The notes: a model not told the origin generated them from the sequence alone. A DNA stretch of 64,000 bases from Novosphingobium album (ex Hu et al. 2023) (GCF_022832385.1 NZ_JALHLE010000004.1:1-64000), one strand, 5' to 3'. Positions 30,103-39,590 are shown, counted from the first letter of the stretch. Translations and numbers: made by a program.

Positions 30103-31050
30103 ATGCCCCTGCCCGCGCCGTTCCAGTCGCTGCGCCTGCCCGTGATCGCAGCGCCCATGTTCATCGTCTCCAACCCGGATCTGGTGATTGCGCAAGTGCG
30201 CTCGGGCATTGTCGGCAGCTTTCCTGCGCTCAATGCGCGCCCTGCCAGCCAGCTCGACGAATGGCTGCACCGCATCATCGAGGAAACGCAGGACTGCGAG
30301 GCACCGTTCGCCGTCAACATGATCGTCCACAAGACCAACAACCGTCTCGAGGAAGACCTGAAGACGCTGGAAAAGTGGAAGGTCCCGCTCGTCATCACCT
30401 CGCTCGGTGCCAATGCCGAAGTGAACGCGGCCGTGCACGGGTGGGGCGGTGTGGTGCTCCATGACGTCATCGACAACAGCTTTGCCCGCAAAGCCGTTGA
30501 AAAGGGCGCGGACGGCTTGATCGCCGTCGCGGCGGGCGCTGGCGGGCACGCCGGACCGCAATCTCCATTCGCGCTGATGCAGGAGATCCGGGACTGGTTC
30601 GAAGGACCGCTGGCACTGTCGGGCTCGATCGCCTGCGGCCGCTCGATCCTCGCCGCGCAAGCCATGGGCGCCGACTTCGCCTATATCGGCACGCCGTGGA
30701 TCGCCACGCGCGAAGCCAATGCGGTGGAGGCTTACAAGCAGACGATCGTGGACTGCCATGCTTCCGACATTGTCTATTCCAACCTTTTCACCGGCGTGCA
30801 CGGCAACTACCTGCGCCCGTCGATCGTCGCGGCGGGCATGGACCCCGACAACCTGCCCGAAGGCGATAAAAGCCAGATGAACTTCGGATCGGGCGGAAAC
30901 ATGGAAGCCAAGGCCTGGAAGGACATCTGGGGCGCAGGCCAGGGCATCGGTGCGATCCACGCCATCGAGCCCGTCGCGGACCGGGTGGATGCTCTTGTCA
31001 CCCAGTATCAGGCTGCCAAGAACGAGTTGCGCGCCCGCGCGGACATATGA
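30103..31050 (+). CDS. Nitronate monooxygenase (2-nitropropane dioxygenase family)
   Basis: 315 residues, FMN-dependent TIM barrel. LPVIAAPMFIVSNPDLVIAQ at the N terminus, AVAAGAGGHAG-type FMN-phosphate region (seen as IAVAAGAGGHAGPQSP) and GADFAYIGTPWIATREA are typical. GGAGAAGAG precedes the ATG. It oxidises nitronates or acts as an NAD(P)H:quinone reductase-like enzyme; substrate unknown. Its last 43 bases overlap the end of the convergent AHH nuclease-like gene. Confidence 0.9.
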   Translation: MPLPAPFQSLRLPVIAAPMFIVSNPDLVIAQVRSGIVGSFPALNARPASQLDEWLHRIIEETQDCEAPFAVNMIVHKTNNRLEEDLKTLEKWKVPLVITSLGANAEVNAAVHGWGGVVLHDVIDNSFARKAVEKGADGLIAVAAGAGGHAGPQSPFALMQEIRDWFEGPLALSGSIACGRSILAAQAMGADFAYIGTPWIATREANAVEAYKQTIVDCHASDIVYSNLFTGVHGNYLRPSIVAAGMDPDNLPEGDKSQMNFGSGGNMEAKAWKDIWGAGQGIGAIHAIEPVADRVDALVTQYQAAKNELRARADI

Positions 31051-31571
31051 GCTTCGGCCGAAGCGTCCGTCGCTCCCCATAGTGCCTCAGCCATGGCATC
31101 CAGGCTTGTGAAATCGACGCCCGTGCCAAGCGGATCGCGTCGGTTCAGCACCGCCCGCCGCCTGCCGTTGAGCAGGAACCGGCGCAACGCATGCTGCAGC
31201 AGGGCCAGACGCATATGCACTTCCACCGCGGCATCTTCGGGCGAGCGGCAGTGCATCACGGACCATCCCGCCTCGATCTGGCCTACCCGCTCCATCACCA
31301 TGCCGCTGTAGCATCGGTGCGGCCCGCGGTGGAGCGGCAACCCCATGCGCAAGGCTGCAAGCTCATCGCAAGGCAGGAGCAGGCCATTTGCGCGAAAGTC
31401 GTCGAACCGGTAGCGCTTCCCGCCCGCGGCTGCGAACATGCGCGCCAATGCGGGCCGGGCCAGAACCTGCCGGGGCAGAAGGTGATGCCGCTGCATTCCG
31501 GCGTCATGGTCTGAGGTGCCCCGGCGGTTGACTGCGCGAAATGGCAGATAGCCTCGCGCAATCCCCGGCAT
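31008..31571 (-). CDS. AHH/HNH-type nuclease-like protein
   Basis: 187 residues. The pattern QRHHLLPRQV, then DDFRANGLLLP, then LHRGPHRCYSGMVMERV matches the AHH (ENDO VII/HNH superfamily) nuclease signature: paired His, conserved Asn, and HxGxH..Y. AHH domains are usually seen as polymorphic-toxin warheads; here the domain stands alone with no secretion or RHS repeats. Its ATG directly follows the TGA of the upstream gene, so it is translationally coupled. Possible roles are a housekeeping nuclease or a degenerate toxin; undecided. Confidence 0.65.
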   Translation of the reverse strand: MPGIARGYLPFRAVNRRGTSDHDAGMQRHHLLPRQVLARPALARMFAAAGGKRYRFDDFRANGLLLPCDELAALRMGLPLHRGPHRCYSGMVMERVGQIEAGWSVMHCRSPEDAAVEVHMRLALLQHALRRFLLNGRRRAVLNRRDPLGTGVDFTSLDAMAEALWGATDASAEAHMSARARNSFLAA

Positions 31572-32414
31572 TCAACTATGCGCGCGCCAGACCCAAACCC
31601 GCTTTCCCACGCTCGAGGGTTCGGCCAGCAACTCGCCTGCCGCTTGCGTGATCGTATGCGGCTCGGTCAACGGGCCATGGCGCACGAGATAGTCCACCAG
31701 CCGGATCGCGAGCTTCACGGAATCGACACGCGCTTCACCTTCCATGGCTTCAAGTTGCATTTCCTGACCGATAAAGTGCGAAAGGCCAGTGCTGGTGACA
31801 GTTCCGTCACTCGCGGGCGTCAGCGCGGTCAACCCCAGAGCCGGAAAAGCGCCGCCAGCCAGCCAGTTGAAGACTGCGCCGGAGAAATACCGCGGTTCCA
31901 TCACGGTCCCGGCGGGAAGCCACAGCACTGCTTGCACCGGCAGCCGGATGGCCAGATTCGCGGCGAGCTGGAACATCGTGCGCAACACCGGTCCAAGTAC
32001 CGCACCCGCAGCGATGTGGCCCGCCGCGACAAGCCCCACGCCCTCCATCTGCCCGTCGGGAAGTGCGCCCTCAAAGCCATAGGCATGCGGCACGGGATCA
32101 TGCGGCACGGGTGCAGCAGGGGACAGGCCCCGCAAGTCGAATGTCAGCCCGCTGGCAAGCAATTCCAGCCATCCCTCGGACGGATCGGGTTGGTGGCTGA
32201 TGCGGACAGCCATGCCCGCGTCTGGAGCGTCCAGCAAACGGGCAATGTCAGCTGCCGCCGGACGCGAGTCCGCACCAAACAGCAGCATCAATGCCGCCTG
32301 CCCGGCATCACCTGCCTGAGAACTGGGCAATTCCGGTTTCTCCGCCACCAACGGGAACGCGAAAGAATAGGCACGATTCTCCCTTCCGCGTCGAGTCTGT
32401 TTCGCACAGGCCAT
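31572..32414 (-). CDS. Hypothetical protein, possibly DUF4261-like
   Basis: 280 residues. No signal peptide or membrane helices stand out beyond a hydrophobic stretch around 125-160. The C-terminal half (AVFNWLAGGAFPALGLTALT, then TSTGLSHFIGQEMQLE) reminds me of DUF4261, whose function is unknown; I am not sure. It starts 9 bases after the flavodoxin-like gene and its TGA touches the ATG of the AHH gene. Confidence 0.65.
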   Translation of the reverse strand: MACAKQTRRGRENRAYSFAFPLVAEKPELPSSQAGDAGQAALMLLFGADSRPAAADIARLLDAPDAGMAVRISHQPDPSEGWLELLASGLTFDLRGLSPAAPVPHDPVPHAYGFEGALPDGQMEGVGLVAAGHIAAGAVLGPVLRTMFQLAANLAIRLPVQAVLWLPAGTVMEPRYFSGAVFNWLAGGAFPALGLTALTPASDGTVTSTGLSHFIGQEMQLEAMEGEARVDSVKLAIRLVDYLVRHGPLTEPHTITQAAGELLAEPSSVGKRVWVWRAHS

Positions 32415-32423
32415 GCCTGTACG

Positions 32424-32897
32424 TCAGAATATCCCGAGCGAGAGACCCTCGGCCAGCGCCGCGCCAAGATCCCGGCATTGCAGCAGTGCGCTTTCCGGAA
32501 CCATCTTCTCCGCCAAGATCTGCTCGGGCGTCTGAGCGCCGAGATTGACGATCAGGGGCTCCGCTACACGTTTCAGCCGCCAGCCGGCAACGATCCGGTC
32601 AATCTGACGTTGCGCCCCTTCTCCATCCGATCCCGCCGCGATCACCGTGGCATAGGGCCTGCCTTCGACCCGCCCCAGGAGGGGATAGTAGCAGCGGTCG
32701 AACATCTCCTTCATCAGGCCCGACATCGAGGCCAGATTTTCGGGACAGACGAAGACGTAGCCTTGTGCCGCCAGCAGTTCCTGCGGGCTTGCGTCAGCAG
32801 CGGCAATCAGGCGCGCTGCTGAGCGCGCGCCTTCATGCACCGCCTCCGCCAGCGCCCGCGAGGCTCCGGTACGGCTATGCCAAACAATCGCCAGCAA
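32424..32897 (-). CDS. Flavodoxin-like FMN protein / NAD(P)H-dependent reductase
   Basis: 157 residues from a TTG start (AGGGG about 10 bases upstream, inside the preceding gene). The flavodoxin fold begins with AIVWHSRTGASRALAEAV (FMN-phosphate loop), followed by GYVFVCPENLASMSGLMKEM and YATVIAAGSDGEG. It is shorter than WrbA. Probably an FMN-binding electron carrier or reductase. It lies 3 bases past the upstream secreted-protein gene. Confidence 0.78.
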   Translation of the reverse strand: MLAIVWHSRTGASRALAEAVHEGARSAARLIAAADASPQELLAAQGYVFVCPENLASMSGLMKEMFDRCYYPLLGRVEGRPYATVIAAGSDGEGAQRQIDRIVAGWRLKRVAEPLIVNLGAQTPEQILAEKMVPESALLQCRDLGAALAEGLSLGIF

Positions 32898-32900
32898 GGT

Positions 32901-34115
32901 TCAACACCCCTGTCCACCGCTCAGCACGCCGCCCAGCATCCCGCCAAGGCCGCGCTTGGGCTTGCAACCGGAATTCGCCGGCTGCTGCGCCCCCATGGCC
33001 GATCCCATATCCATGCCCTGCGCCTGCATCCAGCTGGTCGTCGAACGATGGCGGATACGTGCCGTCCATTCGAGGTGCCATGGAGCCTTGGGATCGGCCG
33101 GTCGCGGGGGATAGGCAAAGCTCTCCTGCGGACCGAAGGCCGTCAGCGTGCCCATGCGGAAATCGGGGGATGCCGCCGTCACCTCGGCCGGTACCACGCA
33201 ACTGGTGGTGGCCGGCGCCATCAGCGTGCCGGTCTTGACCAGCGAAGCCGCCTGATCCGGCGAGATCCAGTCGGCGAGACCTCCGCCGAACTGGCGGTCA
33301 GCGCTGCTGGTCCACATCACCATGTCGCCCGACTTCCCATCGGGGCCCATCTTGCCGCCGGTCAGGAACGCCAGCCATGCGGTCGCCCCGGAAACACCGG
33401 TCCACGACACGCGCGAGGCTCCCGACGGCAAGGCCGCAGTCCTTGCGCTGAGCGGTGCCATGAAATCCTTGGCGAGCGTAAAATCGATCTCGGGCGCATA
33501 GGTGCTGACCACCCGGTGCGCGCCGACCAGCGAGCTGTCGGGCTTCACGAACTTGTGATCCTCGGAAGGCCAGCGCGCGAATGTCTTCGAGTTGCCAGCG
33601 TTCGGGCCCCAATCGCGGATGACGGCAGAACCGGGCATCCCGGCGGGCATCTGCCCAGCGGCCACCTTTGCGAAATCAATCACCACCGGCTGCCCCTTGG
33701 GCGCATGTTCGCCGCAGCCCCAGAAGATCAGCAGCCGCCCCTTGGGTTTTTCCGGAAGCAATTCTGGCTCCGTCGCCGGCTCGCTTTTGGCGGGAGCCGT
33801 CAGCGCCACGGACTTCCCGAGGTTGGCAGCAGGCGGCATGAAGTGATCAGCCTTCGCCTTGCCTCCGGTGGGCGCCTGCGCGGACCCAAGGCGCAAATAC
33901 AACTCGTGCTGGACGTTGTTGCCACCGCCCCCGCCGAACATCATGCCCATGCCGCGGCCCATACCACCGCCCATTGCCCCGAAACCAGAAACAGTACCCG
34001 CGCGCATGTCATAGCGCGCGACAGGTGCAGCCTCCCCGGCAGCAAATACAACGGCAGGAATTGCGATTGCCGCGACTGTTAACAGGGCCACCCGCGTCTT
34101 TGTAACGAATGACAT
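32901..34115 (-). CDS. Secreted protein with Gly/Met-rich N-terminal segment, function unknown
   Basis: 404 residues. A signal peptide (about 1-26, ending VVFAAGEA) is followed by a Gly/Met tract (SGFGAMGGGMGRGMGMMFGG), then a long domain with GRLLIFWGCGEHA and repeated Trp/Pro-rich beta-type stretches (SRVSWTGVSGATAWLAFLTG). The C terminus again is Gly-rich (GLGGMLGGVLSGGQGC). Met-rich tracts can bind copper, but I see no clear metal site. First gene of a four-gene reverse unit with almost no spacing. Confidence 0.75.
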   Translation of the reverse strand: MSFVTKTRVALLTVAAIAIPAVVFAAGEAAPVARYDMRAGTVSGFGAMGGGMGRGMGMMFGGGGGNNVQHELYLRLGSAQAPTGGKAKADHFMPPAANLGKSVALTAPAKSEPATEPELLPEKPKGRLLIFWGCGEHAPKGQPVVIDFAKVAAGQMPAGMPGSAVIRDWGPNAGNSKTFARWPSEDHKFVKPDSSLVGAHRVVSTYAPEIDFTLAKDFMAPLSARTAALPSGASRVSWTGVSGATAWLAFLTGGKMGPDGKSGDMVMWTSSADRQFGGGLADWISPDQAASLVKTGTLMAPATTSCVVPAEVTAASPDFRMGTLTAFGPQESFAYPPRPADPKAPWHLEWTARIRHRSTTSWMQAQGMDMGSAMGAQQPANSGCKPKRGLGGMLGGVLSGGQGC

Positions 34116-34256
34116 GCTTCAGGTCTCCTCCAGTTTAACGAACACTCTGTACTTGCGAAGCGCGGGCGCCCCTAGAGCATAATCATTCGCAGAATACCGG
34201 GGATCGACGAAACCGCACCTCTTCCCGACGAAGGCGGTGTGGAGTAACGGGAATCC

Positions 34257-36044
34257 ATGGATTCCCGTTCCGCGAATGTCTTCGGTATCGCCCGCTCGCT
34301 TACTGGCAAGGCCTGGCGGTGGCGCGGCGGCAACATGGATCTGTCGGAAGGCCCGATGGGTCTTGAAGACGGCATCGTCACCCAGCTCCTGCTTTCGCGG
34401 GGCGTCGCGCGCGAGGATCTGGAGCGCCATCGCGTCCCTTCGCTGCGCGCCTTCCTGCCCGATCCCTCCGCGTTCCGCGACATGGACGCGGCGGCCGAGC
34501 GGCTGGCGCAGGCCGTCATGACGAACGAGACGGTCACCATTTATGGCGACTACGACGTCGATGGCGCGACGAGCGCCGCGCTGCTGATCCTGCTGCTGCG
34601 CCATCTGGGGCACGAGGCCCGCTATTACATCCCCGACCGCCTGCTCGAAGGCTACGGCCCCTCGGGCGAGGCGCTGGTGCGGATTGCGGGCGAAGGATCG
34701 AGCCTGATCGTCACTGTCGACTGCGGCGCCATGGCTTACGAAGCCCTGCAGATGGCGCACGAGGCCGGCGTCGACGTGGTCGTGGTCGATCACCACAAGT
34801 GCGCGCCTGAACTTCCCCGCGCCGCAGCACTGGTCAACCCGAACCGGCTGGACGAGAGCGCGCTCGCCGCCAGCCATGGCCATCTTGCCGCCGTCGGCGT
34901 GGCATTCCTGCTTGCGGTGGCGACGGTCCGCGTGCTGCGTCAGCGCGGCTTCTTCGAGAGCCGCCGCGAGCCGGACCTGTTCGCGCTGCTCGATCTGGTG
35001 GCGCTGGGCACGGTAGCGGATGTCGCCGCGCTCCACGGCCTCAACCGCGCACTGGTGGCCCAAGGCCTCAAAGTCATGGCCAGGCGCGACAACGTGGGCA
35101 TGTCCGCGCTCATCGACGCCAGCCGCCTCAACCGCGCGCCCACGTGCTCCGATCTGGGCTTCGCGCTTGGCCCGCGCATCAACGCTGGCGGACGCGTGGG
35201 CGAATCGACTCTGGGCGTGCGCCTGCTCACCACGACCGACCCCGACGAGGCTCGCGAAATCGCGGCCCAACTCTCGCGCCTCAACGAAGAGCGCCGGGCC
35301 ATCGAGCAAACCGTGCAGGAAGCCGCCGAAGCGCAGATCGAACGCCAGCACAACCGCGCCGTGCTCGTGCTCGCGGGCAAGGGCTGGCATCCGGGCGTGA
35401 TCGGCATCGTCGCGGGTCGGATCAAGGAAAAGACCGGCAAGCCGACCCTCGTCATCGCGCTCGATGCGGACGAGGCAGGCAATGGCAAAGGATCGGGCCG
35501 CTCGATCACCGGTGTTGACCTCGGGGCCGCGATCATCGCGGCCCGCGAAGCCGGCTTGCTGATCGCTGGCGGCGGCCACGCGATGGCTGCGGGCCTGACG
35601 ATTGCACCGGACAAGCTGGAAGCCCTTTCCGAATGGCTCGATTCGTTGCTCGCTGCCGATATCTCGCGCGCCAGCGCCAATCAGGCGATGTTGCTGGACC
35701 TCGCTCTCGCCCCCGGCGGCCTGAACCCGTCGCTGGTGGAGACTCTCGAAAGCGCGGGCCCCTTCGGCATGGGCTGGCCCGGGCCGCGCGTGGCGGTGGG
35801 GCCGGTAAAGATCGTCAAGGCCGATGTCGTCGGCGCGGATCACGTGCGGCTGATCGTCGGCGGAAAGGATGGTGGGCGTTTCAAGGCCATGGCTTTCCGG
35901 TCTGCCGAATCCGAAATGGGTCAGACCCTGCTCCACGGATCGCAGGGGCGGCACCTGTGGCTCGCAGGCCGTGCAAAGATCGACGATTGGGGGAGCCGTC
36001 CGGCGGCCGAACTGCATCTCGACGACGCCGCTTTCGCGGACTGA
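34257..36044 (+). CDS. recJ: Single-stranded-DNA-specific exonuclease RecJ
   Basis: 595 residues, full length. It degrades 5' single-stranded ends in recombination and repair. The DHH motifs YGDYDVDGATSAALLI, VTVDCGAMAYEAL and VVVDHHKCAPELP are intact, followed by the DHHA1 motif GRSITGVDLGAAIIAAREAG and GGGHAMAAG. The start at 34257 is kept from the open frame; MDLSEGPMGLEDG at 34335 is an alternative. Confidence 0.95.
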   Translation: MDSRSANVFGIARSLTGKAWRWRGGNMDLSEGPMGLEDGIVTQLLLSRGVAREDLERHRVPSLRAFLPDPSAFRDMDAAAERLAQAVMTNETVTIYGDYDVDGATSAALLILLLRHLGHEARYYIPDRLLEGYGPSGEALVRIAGEGSSLIVTVDCGAMAYEALQMAHEAGVDVVVVDHHKCAPELPRAAALVNPNRLDESALAASHGHLAAVGVAFLLAVATVRVLRQRGFFESRREPDLFALLDLVALGTVADVAALHGLNRALVAQGLKVMARRDNVGMSALIDASRLNRAPTCSDLGFALGPRINAGGRVGESTLGVRLLTTTDPDEAREIAAQLSRLNEERRAIEQTVQEAAEAQIERQHNRAVLVLAGKGWHPGVIGIVAGRIKEKTGKPTLVIALDADEAGNGKGSGRSITGVDLGAAIIAAREAGLLIAGGGHAMAAGLTIAPDKLEALSEWLDSLLAADISRASANQAMLLDLALAPGGLNPSLVETLESAGPFGMGWPGPRVAVGPVKIVKADVVGADHVRLIVGGKDGGRFKAMAFRSAESEMGQTLLHGSQGRHLWLAGRAKIDDWGSRPAAELHLDDAAFAD

Positions 36045-36137
36045 ATCGCCCAATGCAATTTTTATGTAGCACCGGGGGTTGACCCCCCTGCAAGGCGCCG
36101 CTAGAGGCGCGGTCCTGCCACCGGCACTGATCGGAAT

Positions 36138-36213
36138 GGCCCCTTCGTCTAGCGGTCTAGGACGCGGCCCTTTCACGGCTGAAACACGGGTTCGAGTCCC
36201 GTAGGGGTCACCA
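36138..36213 (+). tRNA. tRNA-Glu (UUC)
   Basis: 76 nt including encoded CCA. Acceptor stem GGCCCCT/AGGGGTC, anticodon stem CGGCC/GGCTG with loop CTTTCAC (anticodon TTC), T-arm ACGGGTTCGAGTCCCGT. Full cloverleaf. Confidence 0.97.
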
Positions 36214-36249
36214 TCCGATACAGTGCCCGGCAGGCCTGAATGGCCTGTT

Positions 36250-36325
36250 GGCCCCTTCGTCTAGCGGTCTAGGACGCGGCCCTCTCACGGCTGAAACACG
36301 GGTTCGAGTCCCGTAGGGGTCACCA
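36250..36325 (+). tRNA. tRNA-Glu (CUC)
   Basis: 76 nt with encoded CCA. It is identical to the preceding tRNA except for one base: the wobble position is C (loop CTCTCAC, anticodon CTC). It lies 36 bases downstream, in tandem, and arose by duplication. Confidence 0.97.
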
Positions 36326-36411
36326 TACCGCCGCCCCTCCCTACATACAGATCGAAGTCAGCGGTGTGACAGCCGTGCGAAGATGCACGTGCCCGCCATG
36401 AGCGCTGCCCA

Positions 36412-36438
36412 CAAAAAAAAGGGAGCCGTGCGGCTCCC
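36412..36438 (-). terminator. Intrinsic terminator of the APC permease gene
   Basis: On the reverse strand GGGAGCCG-CA-CGGCTCCC (36421-36428 with 36431-36438) is followed by eight T. Confidence 0.92.
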
Positions 36439-36466
36439 CCTCTCCGTTTTACGGCGAACGGTTCGC

Positions 36467-37993
36467 TCAGATGGGTGGAACCGGCTGAGGCGGCACGTCC
36501 TCATCTTCCTCGTGCACTTCAACGTGACCAAGACCCACGTGGCTGCGGCTGCGGCTGTAGGCGAAGTAGACCACCAGCCCCACGGCGGCCCAGCCGACGA
36601 ACATCAGCTTCGTCTCGAGGCCCAGGCTCCAGAACAGGTAGACGCAGCCCAGAATCGCGATCGGTGCCGTGATCGTGATCGCCGGCGTACGGAACGGACG
36701 ATGCCGGTCCGCGTCGGTCTTGCGCAGCACCATGACCGCGATCGACACCGCGGCGAAGGCGAACAGTGTGCCGGAGTTGGAGATGTCCGCGAGGATCCCA
36801 ACCGGAAAGAAGGCCGAGAACAGCGCCACGAACACACCGGTAAGGATCGTTATGACGTGCGGGGTCTTGTAGGTCGGGTGGACCTTGGAGAAAACGGCGG
36901 GAAGCAGGCCGTCACGGCTCATCACGAAGAAGATGCGAGTCTGGCCGAACATCATCATCAGGATGACCGAGGGCAGCGCCAAACCGGCCGCAAGGCCGAG
37001 CAGGTTGCCGATCTGCGGCCAGCCGATTTCACGCAGGGTCCAGGCCAACGCCTCCTTCGAACAGGTCACAGCCTCGTGGCCGGACGCGGCCAGAGCGGCG
37101 CACTGCTGCGAGAGCGCCGTCGAGCCGGGGGCAAGCACCTGACCGGCCGGGCCATAGACCGGCTGCGCGCCGACAGTGCCGATCACACCAGCGGCGACCA
37201 GCATGTAGAACACGGTGCAGATGGCCAGCGAGCCGATCAGGCCGATCGGCATGTTGCGTTGCGGGTTCTTGGTCTCTTCCGCCGCGGTCGAAACCGCATC
37301 GAAGCCGACATAGGCGAAGAAGATCGAGGCCGCGGCGGCCGAGATGCCCGAGAAGCCGAGCGGCGCGAACGGCGAGAAGCCGTCCATTTTCATGACCGGG
37401 ACCGAGAGCACGATGAACAGCGTCAGCGCCGAAACCTTGATGGCGACGAGGATGGCGTTGACCGTGGCGCTCTCCTTGGTGCCGATGACCAGCAGCCAGG
37501 TGACCAGCGATGCGATCAGCATGGCAGGCAGGTTGACCATGCCGCCATCAAACGGACCGCGCGTGAGCATGTTCGGTATGTCCATGTGAAATGTATGTTC
37601 GATCAGTCCGACGACATAGCCAGACCAGCCGACCGACACCGCGCCTGCCGCAACCGCGTATTCCAGAATGAGCGCCCAGCCCACCATCCAGGCGATCAGT
37701 TCGCCCATGACCGCGTAGCTGTAAGTGTAGGCCGAGCCCGAGACCGGGACCATGGCTGCCATCTCGGCGTAGCAAAGGGCTGCTACGGCGCAGACGAAAC
37801 CGGCGATCACGAACGATAGCATCATGCCGGGACCAGCCTTCTGGGCAGCCTCGGCGGTGAGAACGAAGATACCGGTACCGATAACGGCGCCGATACCCAG
37901 CATGGTAAGTTGGAAAGCACCGAGCGAGCGGTGCAAGGATTTCTTTTCAGCCGTCGCCAGAATGGCATCAAGCGGCTTTACGCGTCCAAACAT
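36467..37993 (-). CDS. APC-superfamily amino acid permease
   Basis: 508 residues from the ATG at 37993. About 12-13 membrane helices with the LeuT-fold helix 1 motif GIGAVIGTGIFVLTA and the helix 6 region FFAYVGFDAVSTAAEETKNP, placing it in the cationic amino acid transporter/YhdG-like branch. A soluble loop with two Cys (SQQCAALAAS and VTCSKE, about 300-325) lies between helices 7 and 8. A His/Glu/Asp-rich C-terminal tail (HVEVHEEDEDVPP) follows. The exact substrate is unknown. Confidence 0.9.
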   Translation of the reverse strand: MFGRVKPLDAILATAEKKSLHRSLGAFQLTMLGIGAVIGTGIFVLTAEAAQKAGPGMMLSFVIAGFVCAVAALCYAEMAAMVPVSGSAYTYSYAVMGELIAWMVGWALILEYAVAAGAVSVGWSGYVVGLIEHTFHMDIPNMLTRGPFDGGMVNLPAMLIASLVTWLLVIGTKESATVNAILVAIKVSALTLFIVLSVPVMKMDGFSPFAPLGFSGISAAAASIFFAYVGFDAVSTAAEETKNPQRNMPIGLIGSLAICTVFYMLVAAGVIGTVGAQPVYGPAGQVLAPGSTALSQQCAALAASGHEAVTCSKEALAWTLREIGWPQIGNLLGLAAGLALPSVILMMMFGQTRIFFVMSRDGLLPAVFSKVHPTYKTPHVITILTGVFVALFSAFFPVGILADISNSGTLFAFAAVSIAVMVLRKTDADRHRPFRTPAITITAPIAILGCVYLFWSLGLETKLMFVGWAAVGLVVYFAYSRSRSHVGLGHVEVHEEDEDVPPQPVPPI

Positions 37994-38115
37994 GCGTGGA
38001 TCCCCGGAATTCTTGGATGGCGTGACGCTAACGACATGCGAACGCATGGCAAGAGCGAATGGCGCGCCACTCCCCAGCTTTGCAGATTTTCGCTGCGCTC
38101 GCTAAGACGCTGTCC

Positions 38116-38985
38116 ATGTCCACGACTTTCCAGCTCGACACCGCGACCAGCCGCGCCAATCCCACCCCCGCGCCGATGAAGCGCCTGACCGTGCCAGCAA
38201 TCCAGCGCCGCAAGTTCGAGGGCAAGACCAAGGAACCACTGGTGATGCTCACTGCCTATACGGCGCGGCAGGCGCAGTTGCTGGACCAGCATTGCGACAT
38301 GCTGCTCGTCGGGGATTCGCTGGGGCAGGTGATCTACGGGCTGCCCTCGACGCTGCAGGTCACGCTCGACATGATGATCGCCCACGGCGCCGCCGTCGTG
38401 CGAGGCAGCTACCATTCGGTCGTCATCGTCGACATGCCTTTCGGCGCCTACGAAGCCAGCCCGCAGCAGGCATTTTCCGCCGCCAGCCGGATCATGGCCG
38501 AAACCGGCGCCGCCGCGGTCAAGCTCGAGGGCGGGCAGGCGATGGCCGATACGATCGCCTTCCTCACGCAGCGCGGCATCCCGGTGATGGCGCACGTCGG
38601 CCTGACCCCTCAGGCGGTGAACGCACTGGGCGGGTATGGTGCACGCGGTCGCAGTCAGGAAGAACACGCCAAGATCATCGCCGATGGTCAGGCCGTCGCC
38701 GATGCCGGGGCCTTTGCCATGGTGGTAGAGGGCGTGGTGGAACCTATCGCCATTGCCCTGACCCAAAGTGTCGAAATACCCGTGATCGGTATCGGCGCCT
38801 CGGCCCAGTGCGACGGGCAGGTTCTGGTGACCGAAGACATGCTGGGTATGTTCGAACGCGTGCCGCGCTTCGTGAAGAAATACGGCGACATCGCCGGATT
38901 CATCTCGGACACCGCCGCGAAATATGCCGAGGAAGTGCGCGCCCGCACTTTCCCGGGCCTGGAGCAGACCTATCAGCCTAAGTAG
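38116..38985 (+). CDS. panB: 3-methyl-2-oxobutanoate hydroxymethyltransferase
   Basis: 289 residues from the ATG at 38116 (MSTTFQLD); the frame extends upstream without a better start. It makes ketopantoate from 2-oxoisovalerate (an ilvBNC pathway product) for CoA. The motifs [60 protein letters not shown] and [15 protein letters not shown] are diagnostic. Divergent from the permease gene. Confidence 0.95.
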   Translation: MSTTFQLDTATSRANPTPAPMKRLTVPAIQRRKFEGKTKEPLVMLTAYTARQAQLLDQHCDMLLVGDSLGQVIYGLPSTLQVTLDMMIAHGAAVVRGSYHSVVIVDMPFGAYEASPQQAFSAASRIMAETGAAAVKLEGGQAMADTIAFLTQRGIPVMAHVGLTPQAVNALGGYGARGRSQEEHAKIIADGQAVADAGAFAMVVEGVVEPIAIALTQSVEIPVIGIGASAQCDGQVLVTEDMLGMFERVPRFVKKYGDIAGFISDTAAKYAEEVRARTFPGLEQTYQPK

Positions 38986-39086
38986 GAGTTCAGGCAAAGC
39001 CTCCCGATCCCCGGCGACACATCCCTTATTGCGAATCCTCTTCGCAACACCCTAAGGTTGCGGGAAAGCAGGAAGAGGATGCACAT

Positions 39087-39590
39087 ATGGACCCCGCAAC
39101 GAAGAAGACCGTGCTTCGAATGATCCCCTACGGGATCTACGTCATGACCGCGAAAGGCGCTGACGGCCACCTGACGGCCGCAACCGTCAACTTCGTGACA
39201 CAAACCTCGTTCGCGCCTCCGCTGATCGTCGTCGGCGTCAAGGTGGACTCGGGCTGCCACCTTGCTGCGAAGGAATCCGGGCAATTCGCGCTCAACATGC
39301 TGGGCAAGGGCCAGCAAGGCGCTGCCTTCGCTTTCTTCAAGCCAGCCGAGGTCGAGGATGGCAAGCTGTCCGGAGAGCCCTTCCGCCCGGGCGAGAACGG
39401 TGCACCGATCATCGACAGCGCCATCGCCGCCGTGGAATGCAAGGTGTCCGAGATTGCCGCCGTGGGCGATCACCACGTCATCATCGGCGAAGTGACGCAG
39501 GTCCATCTCCACAAGCACCCGGAAGGGCGTCCCGACGCCGCCATTCTGGAAATGAAGGATCTGGGCGAGAACGTCTTCTACGGCGGATGA
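39087..39590 (+). CDS. Flavin reductase family protein
   Basis: 167 residues, split-barrel FMN-binding fold. MIPYGIYVMTAKGADGHLTA and TVNFVTQTSFAPPLIVVGV bind flavin in the family, followed by SGQFALNMLG and a C-terminal HHVIIGEV strand. Either an NAD(P)H:flavin reductase serving a monooxygenase or a flavoredoxin-like protein. AGGAAGAGG precedes it. It converges on the TPR gene. Confidence 0.85.
   Translation: MDPATKKTVLRMIPYGIYVMTAKGADGHLTAATVNFVTQTSFAPPLIVVGVKVDSGCHLAAKESGQFALNMLGKGQQGAAFAFFKPAEVEDGKLSGEPFRPGENGAPIIDSAIAAVECKVSEIAAVGDHHVIIGEVTQVHLHKHPEGRPDAAILEMKDLGENVFYGG

Noticed and set aside
34119..36176. 685-aa reverse open frame opposite recJ
   Set aside because: RecJ motifs are intact on the forward strand; the reverse frame is a shadow.
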